The notes under the pieces: generated by a model | The model's database searches: none | What the model was told of the DNA's origin: nothing | What the model saw: the letters and a program-made list of their open reading frames with translations, nothing else | Source: Romboutsia maritimum | GTDB taxonomy: Bacteria > Bacillota > Clostridia > Peptostreptococcales > Peptostreptococcaceae | Direction of reading: 5' to 3' | DNA length: 64,000 nt | NCBI RefSeq assembly: GCF_002251085.2 | Contig: NZ_NOJZ02000011.1 | Span: forward strand, 1 to 64,000 | Made by a program: the position numbers and the translations under genes | In this document: piece after piece, positions 1 to 8,282 of the stretch | Numbering within the stretch: the stretch's first letter is position 1 | Layout: every line of letters begins with the position of its first letter

Positions 1-79
1 CGACCAAATCTCCATTGCAAAAGCACTTAGGATTTAACCATATGCCATCTCTACATTTGTTATGATTTCTCACCTTCAT
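1..79 (-). CDS. Possible partial ORF at left edge, unknown
   Basis: An open frame on the minus strand begins at an ATG at 79-77 and runs off the left edge, giving 26 visible codons. It contains two close cysteine pairs (KC and KCFC), which could suggest metal binding. There is no convincing ribosome binding site before the ATG, and I recognise no family. It may equally be part of a decayed region, since the adjoining molybdopterin gene is truncated. Confidence 0.15.
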   Translation of the reverse strand, partial: MKVRNHNKCRDGIWLNPKCFCNGDLV

Positions 80-211
80 AAAGGTTTCTGATTCTATCCT
101 CTATTGTGGTAGTAGAGCTTTAGGATTTACTGGTTTTAAAGTCGTGTCCTATGCAGATTTCTCTACATACGCAGCTTATAGTTTATATTTTTACAATCTT
201 CTTGTAAGATT

Positions 212-406
212 TTATAAACTATTATTTACTGTTTTTTCCCAAACATAGAGATTGTCTTTTCCTAGTGATAAAAGAACTTGTATATCTTCCTCTTTTACAA
301 TATGTCCTTTTTTAAAAGCTCTACCTTTAAATTCTCCAGGAAGTATTTGTGTAATATCATGACATAGTACATGACCTACAGCATCTGTAGTCTTTATTTT
401 TTTCAT
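212..406 (-). pseudogene. Truncated molybdopterin-binding (MoeA-like) protein, N-terminus only
   Basis: The 64 residues from the ATG at 406 resemble the N-terminus of clostridial molybdopterin-binding proteins of the MoeA-like type, with KTTDAVGHVLCHDIT, the PGEFKGRAFKKGH stretch and the LLSLGKDNLYVWE end. Those proteins are normally over 300 residues; here the frame stops soon after VWE. The start at 406 is preferred over 433 because GGGGGG lies 7 bases before it. The sequence after the stop (1-211) shows no continuation of the family in any frame I read, so the gene looks cut by deletion or rearrangement. Family assignment is from recognition of the conserved N-terminal segment; function is presumably lost. 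Confidence 0.6.
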
Positions 407-518
407 TTTATCCCCCCTAATTCTTTTAATCAATATATACTAGATTCGCTAAAAACTTACTCTTACCTATAATATATAATATCATAAAAATAACTCTATA
501 TTTTTATATTAAATGTTA

Positions 519-562
519 AAATGAGCTATCTCAAAATACAAAAATTTTGAAATAACTCATTT
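519..562 (-). terminator. Intrinsic terminator after the FtsZ-like gene
   Basis: An imperfect stem pairs AAATGAG (519-525) and the following bases with CTCATTT (556-562), closing through TCAAAAT/ATTTTGA. It lies just past the stop of the minus-strand gene at 578 and is T-rich on both sides, so it probably ends that transcript. Confidence 0.6.
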
Positions 563-577
563 AAACTTTAAAAATAT

Positions 578-1318
578 TTAATTATATATTAATCCAAATC
601 TTATTTTTCCTTCTGATTTTTCTTTTATATATAATGAGAATATCATCTCATATGTATTTTCCGATAATTCTTCTATTTTAGTAATTATTTCATTTAAATT
701 TACTAATATAGTCTCATGTTCACAATAATTATTATCCATATCAACAAATAATATTGCCTTTTTACCTAAAAGTTCATTTCCTATTTGATCTAAGTTATTT
801 ACAAGATTTTGAACTATTTCATCAATGCCTTTATTTTTATCAAACTCTTCATAAGAATATTTTATACCTTTATCAGCTGCTAAAACTTCTTTTAAATCTG
901 TTAAATCTATATTTATCATACATGAATAAGATATTGATTCTATAATCATATTTATTAAATTTAATACTTTTTCAAAATTATCTTCAAATAATTTAAATTC
1001 TCTATTTAATCCTAATTCATCTTTATTTTCTGTAGATGAAGTATCTAAACCTATTGATAATACTCTTCTTTCACCAGCCATATATGATATTGCTTTAACT
1101 ATTTCTTTTGCTCTTTTATCCTCGCTAGAATAAGTTAATATTAATATTTCAACTCCATCTAGTAGATTTCTTACATATTCCTTATCTACATCTTGGTTAA
1201 TATTTATTTTTTCAAAATCCATATTGCCTTTAACTTTGTCTAATATAGAATCTATAGTTTTTATTCCTTCGCCTCCTATGCCTATTATTTTTGCATTTTT
1301 AGCATCTTTTGTGTTCAT
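578..1318 (-). CDS. Degenerate FtsZ/tubulin-like protein of unknown role
   Basis: This 246-residue protein has the layout of FtsZ but is shorter and divergent. Residues 11-18 read IIGIGGEG, like the first nucleotide loop of FtsZ (GVGGGG). A segment near residues 135-150 (INIDLTDLKEVLA) matches the FtsZ INLDFADVK...M region. The end has KKAILFVDMDNN and EMIFSLYIKEK...IRFGLIY, matching FtsZ GVLVNITGG and IIFGTVID...RVTVI. The tubulin signature GGGTGTG is not present; the equivalent stretch is absent or unrecognisable. It therefore probably does not hydrolyse GTP normally. The start has a good GAGGAG site. It lies 35 bases after queT on the same strand and may be co-transcribed with it. Assignment rests on motif order, not on a search. 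Confidence 0.55.
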   Translation of the reverse strand: MNTKDAKNAKIIGIGGEGIKTIDSILDKVKGNMDFEKININQDVDKEYVRNLLDGVEILILTYSSEDKRAKEIVKAISYMAGERRVLSIGLDTSSTENKDELGLNREFKLFEDNFEKVLNLINMIIESISYSCMINIDLTDLKEVLAADKGIKYSYEEFDKNKGIDEIVQNLVNNLDQIGNELLGKKAILFVDMDNNYCEHETILVNLNEIITKIEELSENTYEMIFSLYIKEKSEGKIRFGLIYN

Positions 1319-1353
1319 ATTATCTCCTCACAATTTCTAATTTATTAAATATA

Positions 1354-1854
1354 TTAAAATACATCTTTTACTAAATTGCCATATTTGTTATAAAAAATTT
1401 TAAATAATGGAACTCCAACAATACTTATTACAACAAACTCTCCAAAGCCTACTTGTATCATAGAAAGTATTAATGGCATACCCATAAATACATTTAGCAT
1501 TCCTCCTATAATTATAGCATTTATAAGTGCTGGCCATAAAGATGCAATAATTAATGATAAAATACTATATTTCATAATCTTTGATGTCAGATAAACTAAG
1601 TATGTACTTATAAGTGTTGCTAATGTTCCAAGTATGATATCTGGTACACCATATGGACCTATAACATTTGCAAGAAAACATCCTAATGTAAGCCCTAATA
1701 TATATTCTTTACCTAAAAAAGGTAATAATACCATAATTTCAGAAATTCTAAATTGAATTGCTCCATAACTTATAGGAGCTAGTGCTAGTGTTAAAGTAGC
1801 ATACACCGCTGCAAGCACTGCTGTTTTTACTATTGATTTCGTAGTTTTAGTCAT
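1354..1854 (-). CDS. queT: QueT family queuosine-precursor (preQ1) transporter
   Basis: A 166-residue integral membrane protein with about five to six hydrophobic segments. It carries QueT family features: the N-terminal TAVLAAVYATLTLALAPISYGAIQFRISE segment, here residues 11-39, followed by GLTLGCFLANVIGPYGVPD. QueT is the predicted substrate-binding S component of an ECF-type transporter for the queuosine precursor preQ1, working in the membrane with a shared EcfAAT module that is not in this window. The start has a GGAGG site 6 bases upstream. The leader contains a preQ1-I riboswitch with a terminator, which independently supports the substrate. Length is normal for the family. Confidence 0.9.
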   Translation of the reverse strand: MTKTTKSIVKTAVLAAVYATLTLALAPISYGAIQFRISEIMVLLPFLGKEYILGLTLGCFLANVIGPYGVPDIILGTLATLISTYLVYLTSKIMKYSILSLIIASLWPALINAIIIGGMLNVFMGMPLILSMIQVGFGEFVVISIVGVPLFKIFYNKYGNLVKDVF

Positions 1855-1997
1855 TTTTTCCTCCTAATTTTTCAAGTCTTTATTTTAAAGATTTTATATA
1901 TTTATATTTTGTTAGTGCTGTCGATTTCATACAAATTAAATTGTATTATATCTGTAAATTTATAAAAACTAGGATTAAAATATATTTCAAAACACAC

Positions 1998-2023
1998 AAA
2001 AAAACCGTAATAAACTACGGTTT
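1998..2023 (-). terminator. Riboswitch-controlled terminator before queT
   Basis: On the minus strand AACCGTA (2022-2016) pairs with TACGGTT (2009-2003) and is followed by seven T residues (2004-1998). The 5' arm and loop (2021-2012) can instead pair over 10 bases with 2087-2096 in the aptamer tail, so the terminator has a competing antiterminator. Confidence 0.85.
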
Positions 2024-2082
2024 CCACACAAAGTTATAGTATTATAATTAATATAATACCACTATAATGTATTCTTAATACA

Positions 2083-2128
2083 GGTTACCGTAGTTTTATT
2101 TAAAGACAGGAGGTTTACGAACTGTCTT
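2083..2128 (-). ncRNA. preQ1-I riboswitch aptamer and antiterminator strand
   Basis: Read on the minus strand, AAGACAG (2128-2122) pairs with CTGTCTT (2109-2103) as P1. The loop has TTCGTAAACCTC and the tail is A-rich followed by ACTACGG. The loop bases CGTA can pair with TACG in the tail, giving the P2 pseudoknot typical of preQ1-I aptamers. The same tail bases (AAACTACGGT, 2096-2087) are the antiterminator strand. Known logic of the family: bound preQ1 stabilises P2, frees the terminator arm and switches queT off. The arrangement of aptamer, antiterminator, terminator and queT in order is directly visible. Confidence 0.85.
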
Positions 2129-2145
2129 ATTAAATTCACTTAAAT

Positions 2146-2174
2146 ATTATATAACATAAAATATCTAAACTCAA
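2146..2174 (-). promoter_or_regulatory. Promoter of the preQ1 riboswitch-queT unit
   Basis: On the minus strand TTGAGT (2174-2169) and TATAAT (2151-2146) are separated by exactly 17 bases. The expected start point is only about 10-15 bases before the aptamer. Confidence 0.75.
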
Positions 2175-2181
2175 CATTTCT

Positions 2182-2766
2182 TTATTTTAATATTTTTTTT
2201 GCCTCCATCGCTCTTTGTACTGCCGTAATTAAAATCATCAAAGAAAATATATTAATAATAATATTTAAATATATAGGTAAAAGTATCATTAAAGAAAACA
2301 TTATAAATCCTTCACTTCTTTCAGCTACTCCTGCTTGATAATAAAAAGATTTCATTCCACTTTTTTCTGTTAATGCACCTACTGTTAAAAATATAACCAT
2401 TGATATTAATATACACGATAAAAGAATTATCAAATAAAATCTAACATCATTAAATTTTAACCCTATTGCTATTATCATACCAATCTCTACTATTCTATCA
2501 AATGTTATATCCATTAATGTACCAAAATTAGAACTAGTTTTTGTTTTTCTAGCTATAGACCCATCTACTGCATCTAAATATCCAGAAAACCATAAAATTA
2601 CAACTGCTAAAATAGGTTTATCAAAATAGATAAACACTGAAGTTAATATCCCAAATACTAAAGCTAACAACGTAACATTATTAGCAGTTAGTTTTAATTT
2701 TATGAAAAAATTAGCCCCTGATTCAATTATCGGACTAACGTATTTTCTTCCATGTGTATCTAACAT
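2182..2766 (-). CDS. CDP-alcohol phosphatidyltransferase family protein
   Basis: A 194-residue multi-pass membrane protein with the full CDP-alcohol phosphotransferase signature, D-x2-D-G-x2-A-R-x8-G-x3-D-x3-D, seen as DAVDGSIARK followed by GTLMDITFDR (roughly residues 65-91). Enzymes of this family transfer a phosphoalcohol from a CDP-lipid or CDP-alcohol during phospholipid synthesis; the aspartates bind metal. It could be a phosphatidylglycerophosphate synthase-like or another head-group enzyme; the sequence alone does not settle the acceptor. The start has AAAGGAAA upstream. The TVP38-like gene lies 48 bases upstream on the same strand, so the two may form an operon of membrane-lipid proteins. 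Confidence 0.8.
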   Translation of the reverse strand: MLDTHGRKYVSPIIESGANFFIKLKLTANNVTLLALVFGILTSVFIYFDKPILAVVILWFSGYLDAVDGSIARKTKTSSNFGTLMDITFDRIVEIGMIIAIGLKFNDVRFYLIILLSCILISMVIFLTVGALTEKSGMKSFYYQAGVAERSEGFIMFSLMILLPIYLNIIINIFSLMILITAVQRAMEAKKILK

Positions 2767-2814
2767 ATTTATTTCCTTTCTATTTTTTGCTTATTTTAAT
2801 CTAATTTACTTGTA

Positions 2815-3498
2815 TTAATCTAGCTTATTTATAGATTTACTTAAAATTTTGTTTTTTAAAAAAATTGAAGTGATAAGAAGTAATATAAGCATAGCTATTG
2901 ATACATAAAATCCTTTACTAGCCATATTTACAGATTTTGCTCCAATATTAGAAAAAACAACTATTCCTGGTATTGTTCCTATAAAAGTTGCTAACAAAAA
3001 ATGTTTATACTTAACATTTGTAAGACCAGCTCCATAACTTATTATATCAAATGGAAACAATGGTATTAATCTCAGTAAAAATATTATATAAAAACCATCT
3101 TTTTCTATTAGTTTTTCTATTTTGTGTAGCTTATCTTTAGATATTTTTTTTATTATATCTCTGCCTAAGTATCTTGATATAAAAAATGCAATACTTCCTC
3201 CAATCAAGGCTCCTATAGATGTGAATAAAAAGCCTTTAAATAAACCAAATATCAAGCCTCCAGCTATAGCTAAAATCGAGTCTGGAAAAAATGTTAATGG
3301 AACTAAAGCAAACATTATTATATATATAATTGGAGATAAAATTCCAAAGGAATTAACATATTCTTTTATTTTATATATATCCATTTTAGAAGTCATAACC
3401 TTGCTCATTATGTAGATTATTAATATCAATGTAATTAATAAAATACCTTTTTTAATATTTTTTTTCATATAATTTTCTAATCTCCTATTTTTCTTCAT
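2815..3498 (-). CDS. TVP38/TMEM64 (DedA-like, VTT domain) membrane protein
   Basis: This protein of 227 residues has about six membrane segments and the VTT-domain core: PDSILAIAGGLIFG followed by the GALIGGSIAFFISRYLGRD motif (central part) and FLLRLIPLFPFDIISYGAG. These are typical of TVP38/YdjX/YtxB proteins, which are related to DedA lipid scramblase or flippase candidates. I chose the ATG at 3498 because GAGGGGAG stands just before it; an upstream GTG at 3510 also fits the frame. It probably shares a transcript with the downstream CDP-alcohol transferase, which suits a membrane-lipid role. The exact substrate is unknown. Confidence 0.8.
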   Translation of the reverse strand: MKKNRRLENYMKKNIKKGILLITLILIIYIMSKVMTSKMDIYKIKEYVNSFGILSPIIYIIMFALVPLTFFPDSILAIAGGLIFGLFKGFLFTSIGALIGGSIAFFISRYLGRDIIKKISKDKLHKIEKLIEKDGFYIIFLLRLIPLFPFDIISYGAGLTNVKYKHFLLATFIGTIPGIVVFSNIGAKSVNMASKGFYVSIAMLILLLITSIFLKNKILSKSINKLD

Positions 3499-3597
3499 AT
3501 CTCCCCTCACATTCTTTCGACAATATACTTAAATTATACATTTTTTATTGTCTTAGTCAATAATACCTACTCACCCAAAAGATGTATTAAATTTTAT

Positions 3598-3703
3598 AAG
3601 TAACTCCGCGAAGGTATATAAATGTAAATTAGCTGACATTTGAAGGTGTTATTTTACCTTCATGCCAGCTAATTTATATTATATACCGAAGCTTCAAGTT
3701 ACT
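3598..3703. repeat. Long imperfect intergenic palindrome with AGTAACT ends
   Basis: The 106-base element begins AAGTAACTCCGCGAAGG and ends GAAGCTTCAAGTTACT. AGTAACT at 3599-3605 mirrors AGTTACT at 3697-3703; inner arms AAATTAGCTG and CAGCTAATTT, then GAAGGT and ACCTTC, also pair. It lies between the DUF362 and TVP38 genes and may act as a terminator. It shares an AAGTAAC(C/T)...GAAG end with hairpins at 6060-6122 and 24167-24245, suggesting a small family of intergenic hairpins. Confidence 0.55.
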
Positions 3704-3730
3704 ATTAAAATGCTATCTTAAGACATCCAC

Positions 3731-4660
3731 TTACTCTCCATGAATATCTTTAATTTTTTCTTTATCAAGCATTATATCTTTCTTCCCATATGCTGCTTTA
3801 CTAAATATTTCTTCAGCTTCTTGTATACTCAATCCTTTTATTATCATATTTTCAGGTTTAGCTTCACCTAATCCATCTTTATAAAGTCCATACAGGTAAC
3901 ATACTGCTTGTGGTAAAAATCCTAACAATCTAGCACCTATACTATCAGCTGCAACAGGATCTGTAGATGCGATTATAAGACCTGGTGTATCTACTGCCTT
4001 TCCATTTGATGGTCCTGTCCCTATCATAGCCTTATCACAACTTACTATTGATAAATCTATAGGAACCTTATTAGCAAAACTTCTTATAAACCCATGTAAG
4101 TCATCATGTATGCCTGTTTGTTTTTTTGGATATCCATGAACCTCGGCTGGAGGCCATCCCATAGCTACATTTTTTATACTAGCAGTTACAGTAGCTTCTT
4201 CATGTTGCTTTAGTTGTGTAAAAGATATTATAACATCGACTTCATTTATTATTTTATTAATAGGCGTTGATTTTATTATATGATGATTTAAATTTAAATC
4301 TATATATGGACCATAATTTAAATCTATAAATTCAACCTCCTCATCTTTTATAACTTTTGAATACCCTACTTTCTCCATAACATCTACAGTTTTAGCACCA
4401 CCTGAACCAGTTGCTATAACTATTTTTTTTGGTTGTTTTTTCTTTATATATTGTATTAATTTTTTCAATGTTTTAGGTCCTACGCAAACACCTGCTTTAG
4501 GCCCTTTTTCATTCACCCAATTTGGAGTAATTACTACTGTATCTCCTTTTTTTATTATTTTATCCATAGGTAGCATATCTAGAGCTTTTTCAAGTGAATT
4601 ACTTTCTGTTAATGATTTTGTTATAGCTACTACAGGGTCCTTTACTTTACGTTCTCTCAT
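3731..4660 (-). CDS. DUF362 domain-containing protein
   Basis: A 309-residue protein with the DUF362 layout: an N-terminal VAITKSLTE segment, KPNWV-like ITPNWVNEKGP near residue 45, the ATGSGGAKT loop, ISFTQLKQHEEATVTASIKNVAMG in the middle, and the late ASTDPVAADSIGARLLGF segment. Family members are often annotated as iron-sulfur proteins, but this one ends after the DUF362 domain and lacks a ferredoxin CxxCxxC cluster at its C-terminus. Biochemical function is not established for the family. The start has a GAGGTG site. It is followed by a long palindrome (3598-3703) and appears to be transcribed alone. Confidence 0.8.
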   Translation of the reverse strand: MRERKVKDPVVAITKSLTESNSLEKALDMLPMDKIIKKGDTVVITPNWVNEKGPKAGVCVGPKTLKKLIQYIKKKQPKKIVIATGSGGAKTVDVMEKVGYSKVIKDEEVEFIDLNYGPYIDLNLNHHIIKSTPINKIINEVDVIISFTQLKQHEEATVTASIKNVAMGWPPAEVHGYPKKQTGIHDDLHGFIRSFANKVPIDLSIVSCDKAMIGTGPSNGKAVDTPGLIIASTDPVAADSIGARLLGFLPQAVCYLYGLYKDGLGEAKPENMIIKGLSIQEAEEIFSKAAYGKKDIMLDKEKIKDIHGE

Positions 4661-4849
4661 TACAAATCACACCTCTTTTTTAAATGGATACAAATATCTA
4701 CATACTTAGATTATTTGCATTTGAGGTTTCAATATTCTAGTTAATACAAATTGTGATTTTTTATTAATAAATGTATATTTCCTATAAAGTTTTTATTTTT
4801 CTTCATATTTAGAAAACAGAAAACATACATTTCTTTAAATAACTATTTA

Positions 4850-6049
4850 TTGTTAGTGGGTGATTACGTGAGACTTCTTAGAACTTATAGAAGACCTGTT
4901 AAGTTGGAACTAATTACAAGTATACTGCTTATAATTTCCACAATATCAGCACTATTAATATATAACAGCCCACTAAGAAGTGTTTATAAACATATTTTCA
5001 ATGATTTTTATATAACCACAAATTTTTCACTACATATGTTTATAAATGATTTTTTGATGGCTGTATTTTTTTTAGTTGCTGGACTTGAAATAAAATATGA
5101 ACTATTACATGGAAATTTGTCCTCTTTTAAAAAAGCTTCTTTTCCTGTTATAGCTTCAATTGGTGGAGTTATAGTTCCTGCTATAATATTTTTTATTTTC
5201 AACAAAAACACTCCTTTTTTATATGGTATTTGCATACCTATTTCTACCGATATAGCTTTTGCAGTTGGAGTCTATTTTATTTTTAGAAAAAAATTAAATC
5301 CTAACCTCAAAGTTTTTTTATTATCATTAGCAGTAGTCGATGATTTAATATCTATCGCAGCAATAGGACTTATATATTCAATTGACATAAACTTTACATA
5401 TTTATCAATTGCCTTTTTTATCTTAATAATACTATTTTTAGCTAACAATGTATTTAAAATTGAAAGTGTTACATATTATTTAATTTCCGGATTGTGTCTA
5501 TGGTATTTTGTCCATTTAAGTGGAGTTCACTCTACTATAAGTGGTATACTTTTGTCAATAATTATACCTTCTACATCTAGTTCTTGTAATTTAAATTGTC
5601 TAGAAAAACTTCAAAGACTTCTAGTACCTATAAATAGCATTTTAATAATTCCAATTTTTGCATTTGCTAATACTGGTATATCTCTTAGCTATAACTTAGA
5701 CTTTACTAGTGCCTTAAGTCTGTCTTTAGGTATAATTTTAGGTCTGTGTATTGGAAAACCTGTAGGAATAATGCTTTTTAGTTTTATTTCTTGTTTTTTA
5801 GGTATTACAGAAAAGCCTTATTATATAAGTTGGATGTCAGTATTTCTTGTTTCATTAATTGCTGGAATAGGATTTACTATGTCTATATTTATATCTGAAA
5901 TAGCATTTATACATGATGCAGCTTTGATTAATATAGCAAAAATGTCAATTCTTATTTCATCTATAATTTCTATATTATCTACTACAATTGTTATTACATT
6001 ATGTGATATTTTTAAAAAAACAACTTCTAATAAAAGCCATGTATCTTAA
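4850..6049 (+). CDS. nhaA: Na+/H+ antiporter NhaA (first copy)
   Basis: A 399-residue protein with about twelve membrane segments and clear NhaA features: HMFINDFLMAVFFLVAGLEIKYE near residues 62-84, PISTDIAFAVG, and the double-aspartate site LAVVDDLISI that carries the Na+ and H+ binding carboxylates. It exchanges sodium for protons across the cytoplasmic membrane. The start is uncertain: TTG at 4850 is the longest frame, but GTG at 4868, preceded by GGGTG, looks better. A second, shorter NhaA is at 40184-41317. The gene stands alone, divergent from DUF362 and convergent with the eut cluster, from which a 14-bp hairpin separates it. Confidence 0.9.
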   Translation: MLVGDYVRLLRTYRRPVKLELITSILLIISTISALLIYNSPLRSVYKHIFNDFYITTNFSLHMFINDFLMAVFFLVAGLEIKYELLHGNLSSFKKASFPVIASIGGVIVPAIIFFIFNKNTPFLYGICIPISTDIAFAVGVYFIFRKKLNPNLKVFLLSLAVVDDLISIAAIGLIYSIDINFTYLSIAFFILIILFLANNVFKIESVTYYLISGLCLWYFVHLSGVHSTISGILLSIIIPSTSSSCNLNCLEKLQRLLVPINSILIIPIFAFANTGISLSYNLDFTSALSLSLGIILGLCIGKPVGIMLFSFISCFLGITEKPYYISWMSVFLVSLIAGIGFTMSIFISEIAFIHDAALINIAKMSILISSIISILSTTIVITLCDIFKKTTSNKSHVS

Positions 6050-6059
6050 TAAAATATTT

Positions 6060-6122
6060 TTCAAGTAACCTAGTAAAGGGCTGAGAATATAAGTTTCAAA
6101 GTAACTCATATTCTCAGCCCTA
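6060..6122. terminator. Bidirectional terminator between nhaA and eutQ
   Basis: AGGGCTGAGAATAT (6077-6090) pairs perfectly with ATATTCTCAGCCCT (6108-6121). It sits between convergent genes. The upstream flank TCAAGTAACCTAG resembles the ends of the hairpins at 3598 and 24167. Confidence 0.75.
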
Positions 6123-6141
6123 GCTAAGATTCTATCAAATT

Positions 6142-6615
6142 TTAATTTTGAGATGCCCAATCTGCTGGATATGTTACATATATAAATCTAGCATAATCTT
6201 CTACAGAGAATTTTATTGAACTTCCATTTGGTATAAATATTAATTCCCCTGCATCAGCAGATATTTTTCTTCCATCTATAATTACATCTAAATGACCTTC
6301 TATTATATAATCAATCTCATCATAGTTTAAAGTCCAATCAAATGTAGTTTCCTTCATTTCCATCATTCCACAACCAAGTCTTGGACTTTCTTCTAATGTA
6401 AATAAATCTTTAGTATAAACTACATCACTAGGATTACCTGTATCCATTCTATTAGATTCATCTACTTTTACAGTTGGTAATTTTACAGATGTTATTCCAC
6501 TTATGTCTTTATTTCTTACAAAATCAACACTATCACTTTTTCCATTTATTTGATCCTCTATTATTTGTCTAACTAATTTTTCTAATAAAGATTTGTCTAA
6601 GTTTTTTATATCCAT
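6142..6615 (-). CDS. eutQ: Ethanolamine utilization protein EutQ
   Basis: A 157-residue cupin-fold protein. The C-terminal half has the cupin core, with GCGMMEMKETTFDWTLNYDE and DYIIEGHLDVIIDGRK followed by ADAGELIFIPNGSSIKF. EutQ proteins are acetate kinases or structural partners of ethanolamine microcompartments in other bacteria. The ATG at 6615 is chosen because AGGAG lies about ten bases upstream; an earlier in-frame start lies inside eutH. It begins one base after the eutH stop and is the last gene of the eut cluster. Confidence 0.88.
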   Translation of the reverse strand: MDIKNLDKSLLEKLVRQIIEDQINGKSDSVDFVRNKDISGITSVKLPTVKVDESNRMDTGNPSDVVYTKDLFTLEESPRLGCGMMEMKETTFDWTLNYDEIDYIIEGHLDVIIDGRKISADAGELIFIPNGSSIKFSVEDYARFIYVTYPADWASQN

Positions 6616-6616
6616 T

Positions 6617-7711
6617 TTATGCATTCTCCTTTTTAAGAACTTTATTTGCAATAAATATAGCTAGTATTACTGCTGTTATACCACTTATTAACTTAGCTAC
6701 TATCATAGGAGCTATCATTTCTTTATTAAATCCTGCTGTAAATCCTAAATGATCTCCAAATACAAATGCTGCTGATACTGCAAATGCAACGTTTATTATT
6801 TTACCCTTATCATCCATGTCTTTCATCATTTGGAACATTGGTATACTATTAGCTAAACTTGCAACTAAACCTGCAGCTGCAACATCATTCATACCTAATA
6901 CTTTACCTAGTGCTAATAAAGGTTTGTTAAATACTTTAGTTATTACTACAACTAATGGGAATGCTCCAGCTAAAACTAATGCTATTCCACCAACAACTTC
7001 TATACCTTCTGAAATAGGTTTCATACCTGGTATTACTACTATTCCTGTTAAACTTTCAACTATTCCAGCAGCTAATCCTAAAGTTATTACTATAACTACA
7101 CCTTTTCCAAAATATGTAAACCCTTTTATAATTGCATTTTGGAACTTTAATATTCCAATTGCTATTAATATGGCGAATATTATTATTGGAACTAAGTTTT
7201 TAATAACCATCATAACTGGGAATCCTGCAACTAAACCACCTACAAATGCTCCTACTGGTATTGTTATTATTCCTGCAAGTACACCTGTTGCTAAAAATGA
7301 TTGGTCTTTTTTATCTATTATTCCAAGTGCTACTGGTATTGTAAATACAATAGTAGGTCCCATCATTGAACCAATTATTAATCCTCCAAACATTGCTGCT
7401 TGAGGGTCTTTTGCAAGTTCTACTGCAAGAGGCGCTCCACCCATATCACAAGCTAACAAAGAACCTGCAAACATCGCTGGGTCTGCACCTAAAATATCAA
7501 ATACAGGAACTATTACAGGTCTTAATATATTAGCTAATACAGGAGCTAAACATATAACCCCAACCATAGCAACTGCTAAAGATCCCATAGCCATTATACC
7601 TTCTTCAAATTGTGCACCTAATCCAAATTTATTGTCTAAGCACTTATCTAATGCACCTAAAACCATAAATATAACCATTATGTACATAATAATTTCACTT
7701 ATCTTATCCAT
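6617..7711 (-). CDS. eutH: Ethanolamine transporter EutH
   Basis: A 364-residue protein with about ten to eleven membrane segments. Conserved EutH stretches are GLGAQFEEGIMAMGSLAVAM (residues 30-49), ILGADPAMFAGSLLACDMGGAPLA, and GDHLGFTAGFN near the C-terminus. EutH carries ethanolamine into the cell and matters when the amine is mostly protonated and diffuses poorly. A GGGGGAT site precedes the start. It sits between the tandem-BMC shell gene and eutQ on one transcript. Confidence 0.93.
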   Translation of the reverse strand: MDKISEIIMYIMVIFMVLGALDKCLDNKFGLGAQFEEGIMAMGSLAVAMVGVICLAPVLANILRPVIVPVFDILGADPAMFAGSLLACDMGGAPLAVELAKDPQAAMFGGLIIGSMMGPTIVFTIPVALGIIDKKDQSFLATGVLAGIITIPVGAFVGGLVAGFPVMMVIKNLVPIIIFAILIAIGILKFQNAIIKGFTYFGKGVVIVITLGLAAGIVESLTGIVVIPGMKPISEGIEVVGGIALVLAGAFPLVVVITKVFNKPLLALGKVLGMNDVAAAGLVASLANSIPMFQMMKDMDDKGKIINVAFAVSAAFVFGDHLGFTAGFNKEMIAPMIVAKLISGITAVILAIFIANKVLKKENA

Positions 7712-7724
7712 TAAATATCCCCCC

Positions 7725-8282
7725 TTATTTATTATTTATCAAATTGTCTATTATTTGAATATCAGGAAATGGAATTATAGATATATTTATTATTTCTTTT
7801 TGACTTAGTACTTTTTTAGATTCATGTACGCCATATTCTACACTACTTAAATCACCAGAAATCATATAAACTAATTTTCCACCTACTAAAAAAGCTAATT
7901 GTAACTTAATTAATTTAACATTACTACTCTTTAAAGCTTTATCTAATGATTTTATTCCTGAACATACCTTTGAAGTTTCTACAATTCCAATTGATAATAC
8001 ACTATTATTTTTTTCATATTTATTTTTCAAACCATTAATTATAGCATCTGACACCGAGTTTATTATAAAGCTATCTAACATATAACCTTCAGATATTTCA
8101 ACACCATATTCTATAGATTCCTTTACTTCTCCCTCATCGCCAGCTACTATAACTAATAATTTCCCAGGGCATATACTCTTTAAATAAATAATCTCTACAA
8201 AAGCTTTTTTAACTATTTTATCACTAATTTCTATACCCTTACTTATACTTCTAAATTCTATAGCTCCGATGCTTTTATTCAT
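7725..8282 (-). CDS. Tandem BMC-domain shell protein of the eut compartment
   Basis: The protein of about 185 residues holds two consecutive BMC domains. The first begins SIGAIEFRSISKGIEISD and runs to about residue 85; the second begins VLSIGIVETSKVCSGIKSLDKALKSS and ends IINISIIPFPD. Tandem-BMC proteins form trimers with pseudo-hexagonal symmetry in microcompartment shells, and some (PduT type) carry a central metal site. I chose the ATG at 8282, which overlaps the last codons of eutN (ATGAATAA) and has GAGGTTGAAG before it. It differs from EutL in sequence and resembles PduT-like shell proteins more, though I cannot confirm the subclass. Confidence 0.8.
   Translation of the reverse strand: MNKSIGAIEFRSISKGIEISDKIVKKAFVEIIYLKSICPGKLLVIVAGDEGEVKESIEYGVEISEGYMLDSFIINSVSDAIINGLKNKYEKNNSVLSIGIVETSKVCSGIKSLDKALKSSNVKLIKLQLAFLVGGKLVYMISGDLSSVEYGVHESKKVLSQKEIINISIIPFPDIQIIDNLINNK

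Noticed and set aside
4661-4849. nhaA-associated (Li+) riboswitch before the first nhaA
   Set aside because: I see no compact conserved fold or terminator in this AT-rich stretch.
6816-7403. Long plus-strand open frame opposite eutH
   Set aside because: It mirrors the codons of eutH, has no ribosome site and gives a Pro/Ile/Thr-rich product of no known family. The same applies to other long antisense frames such as 11286-11762 and 12611-13003.
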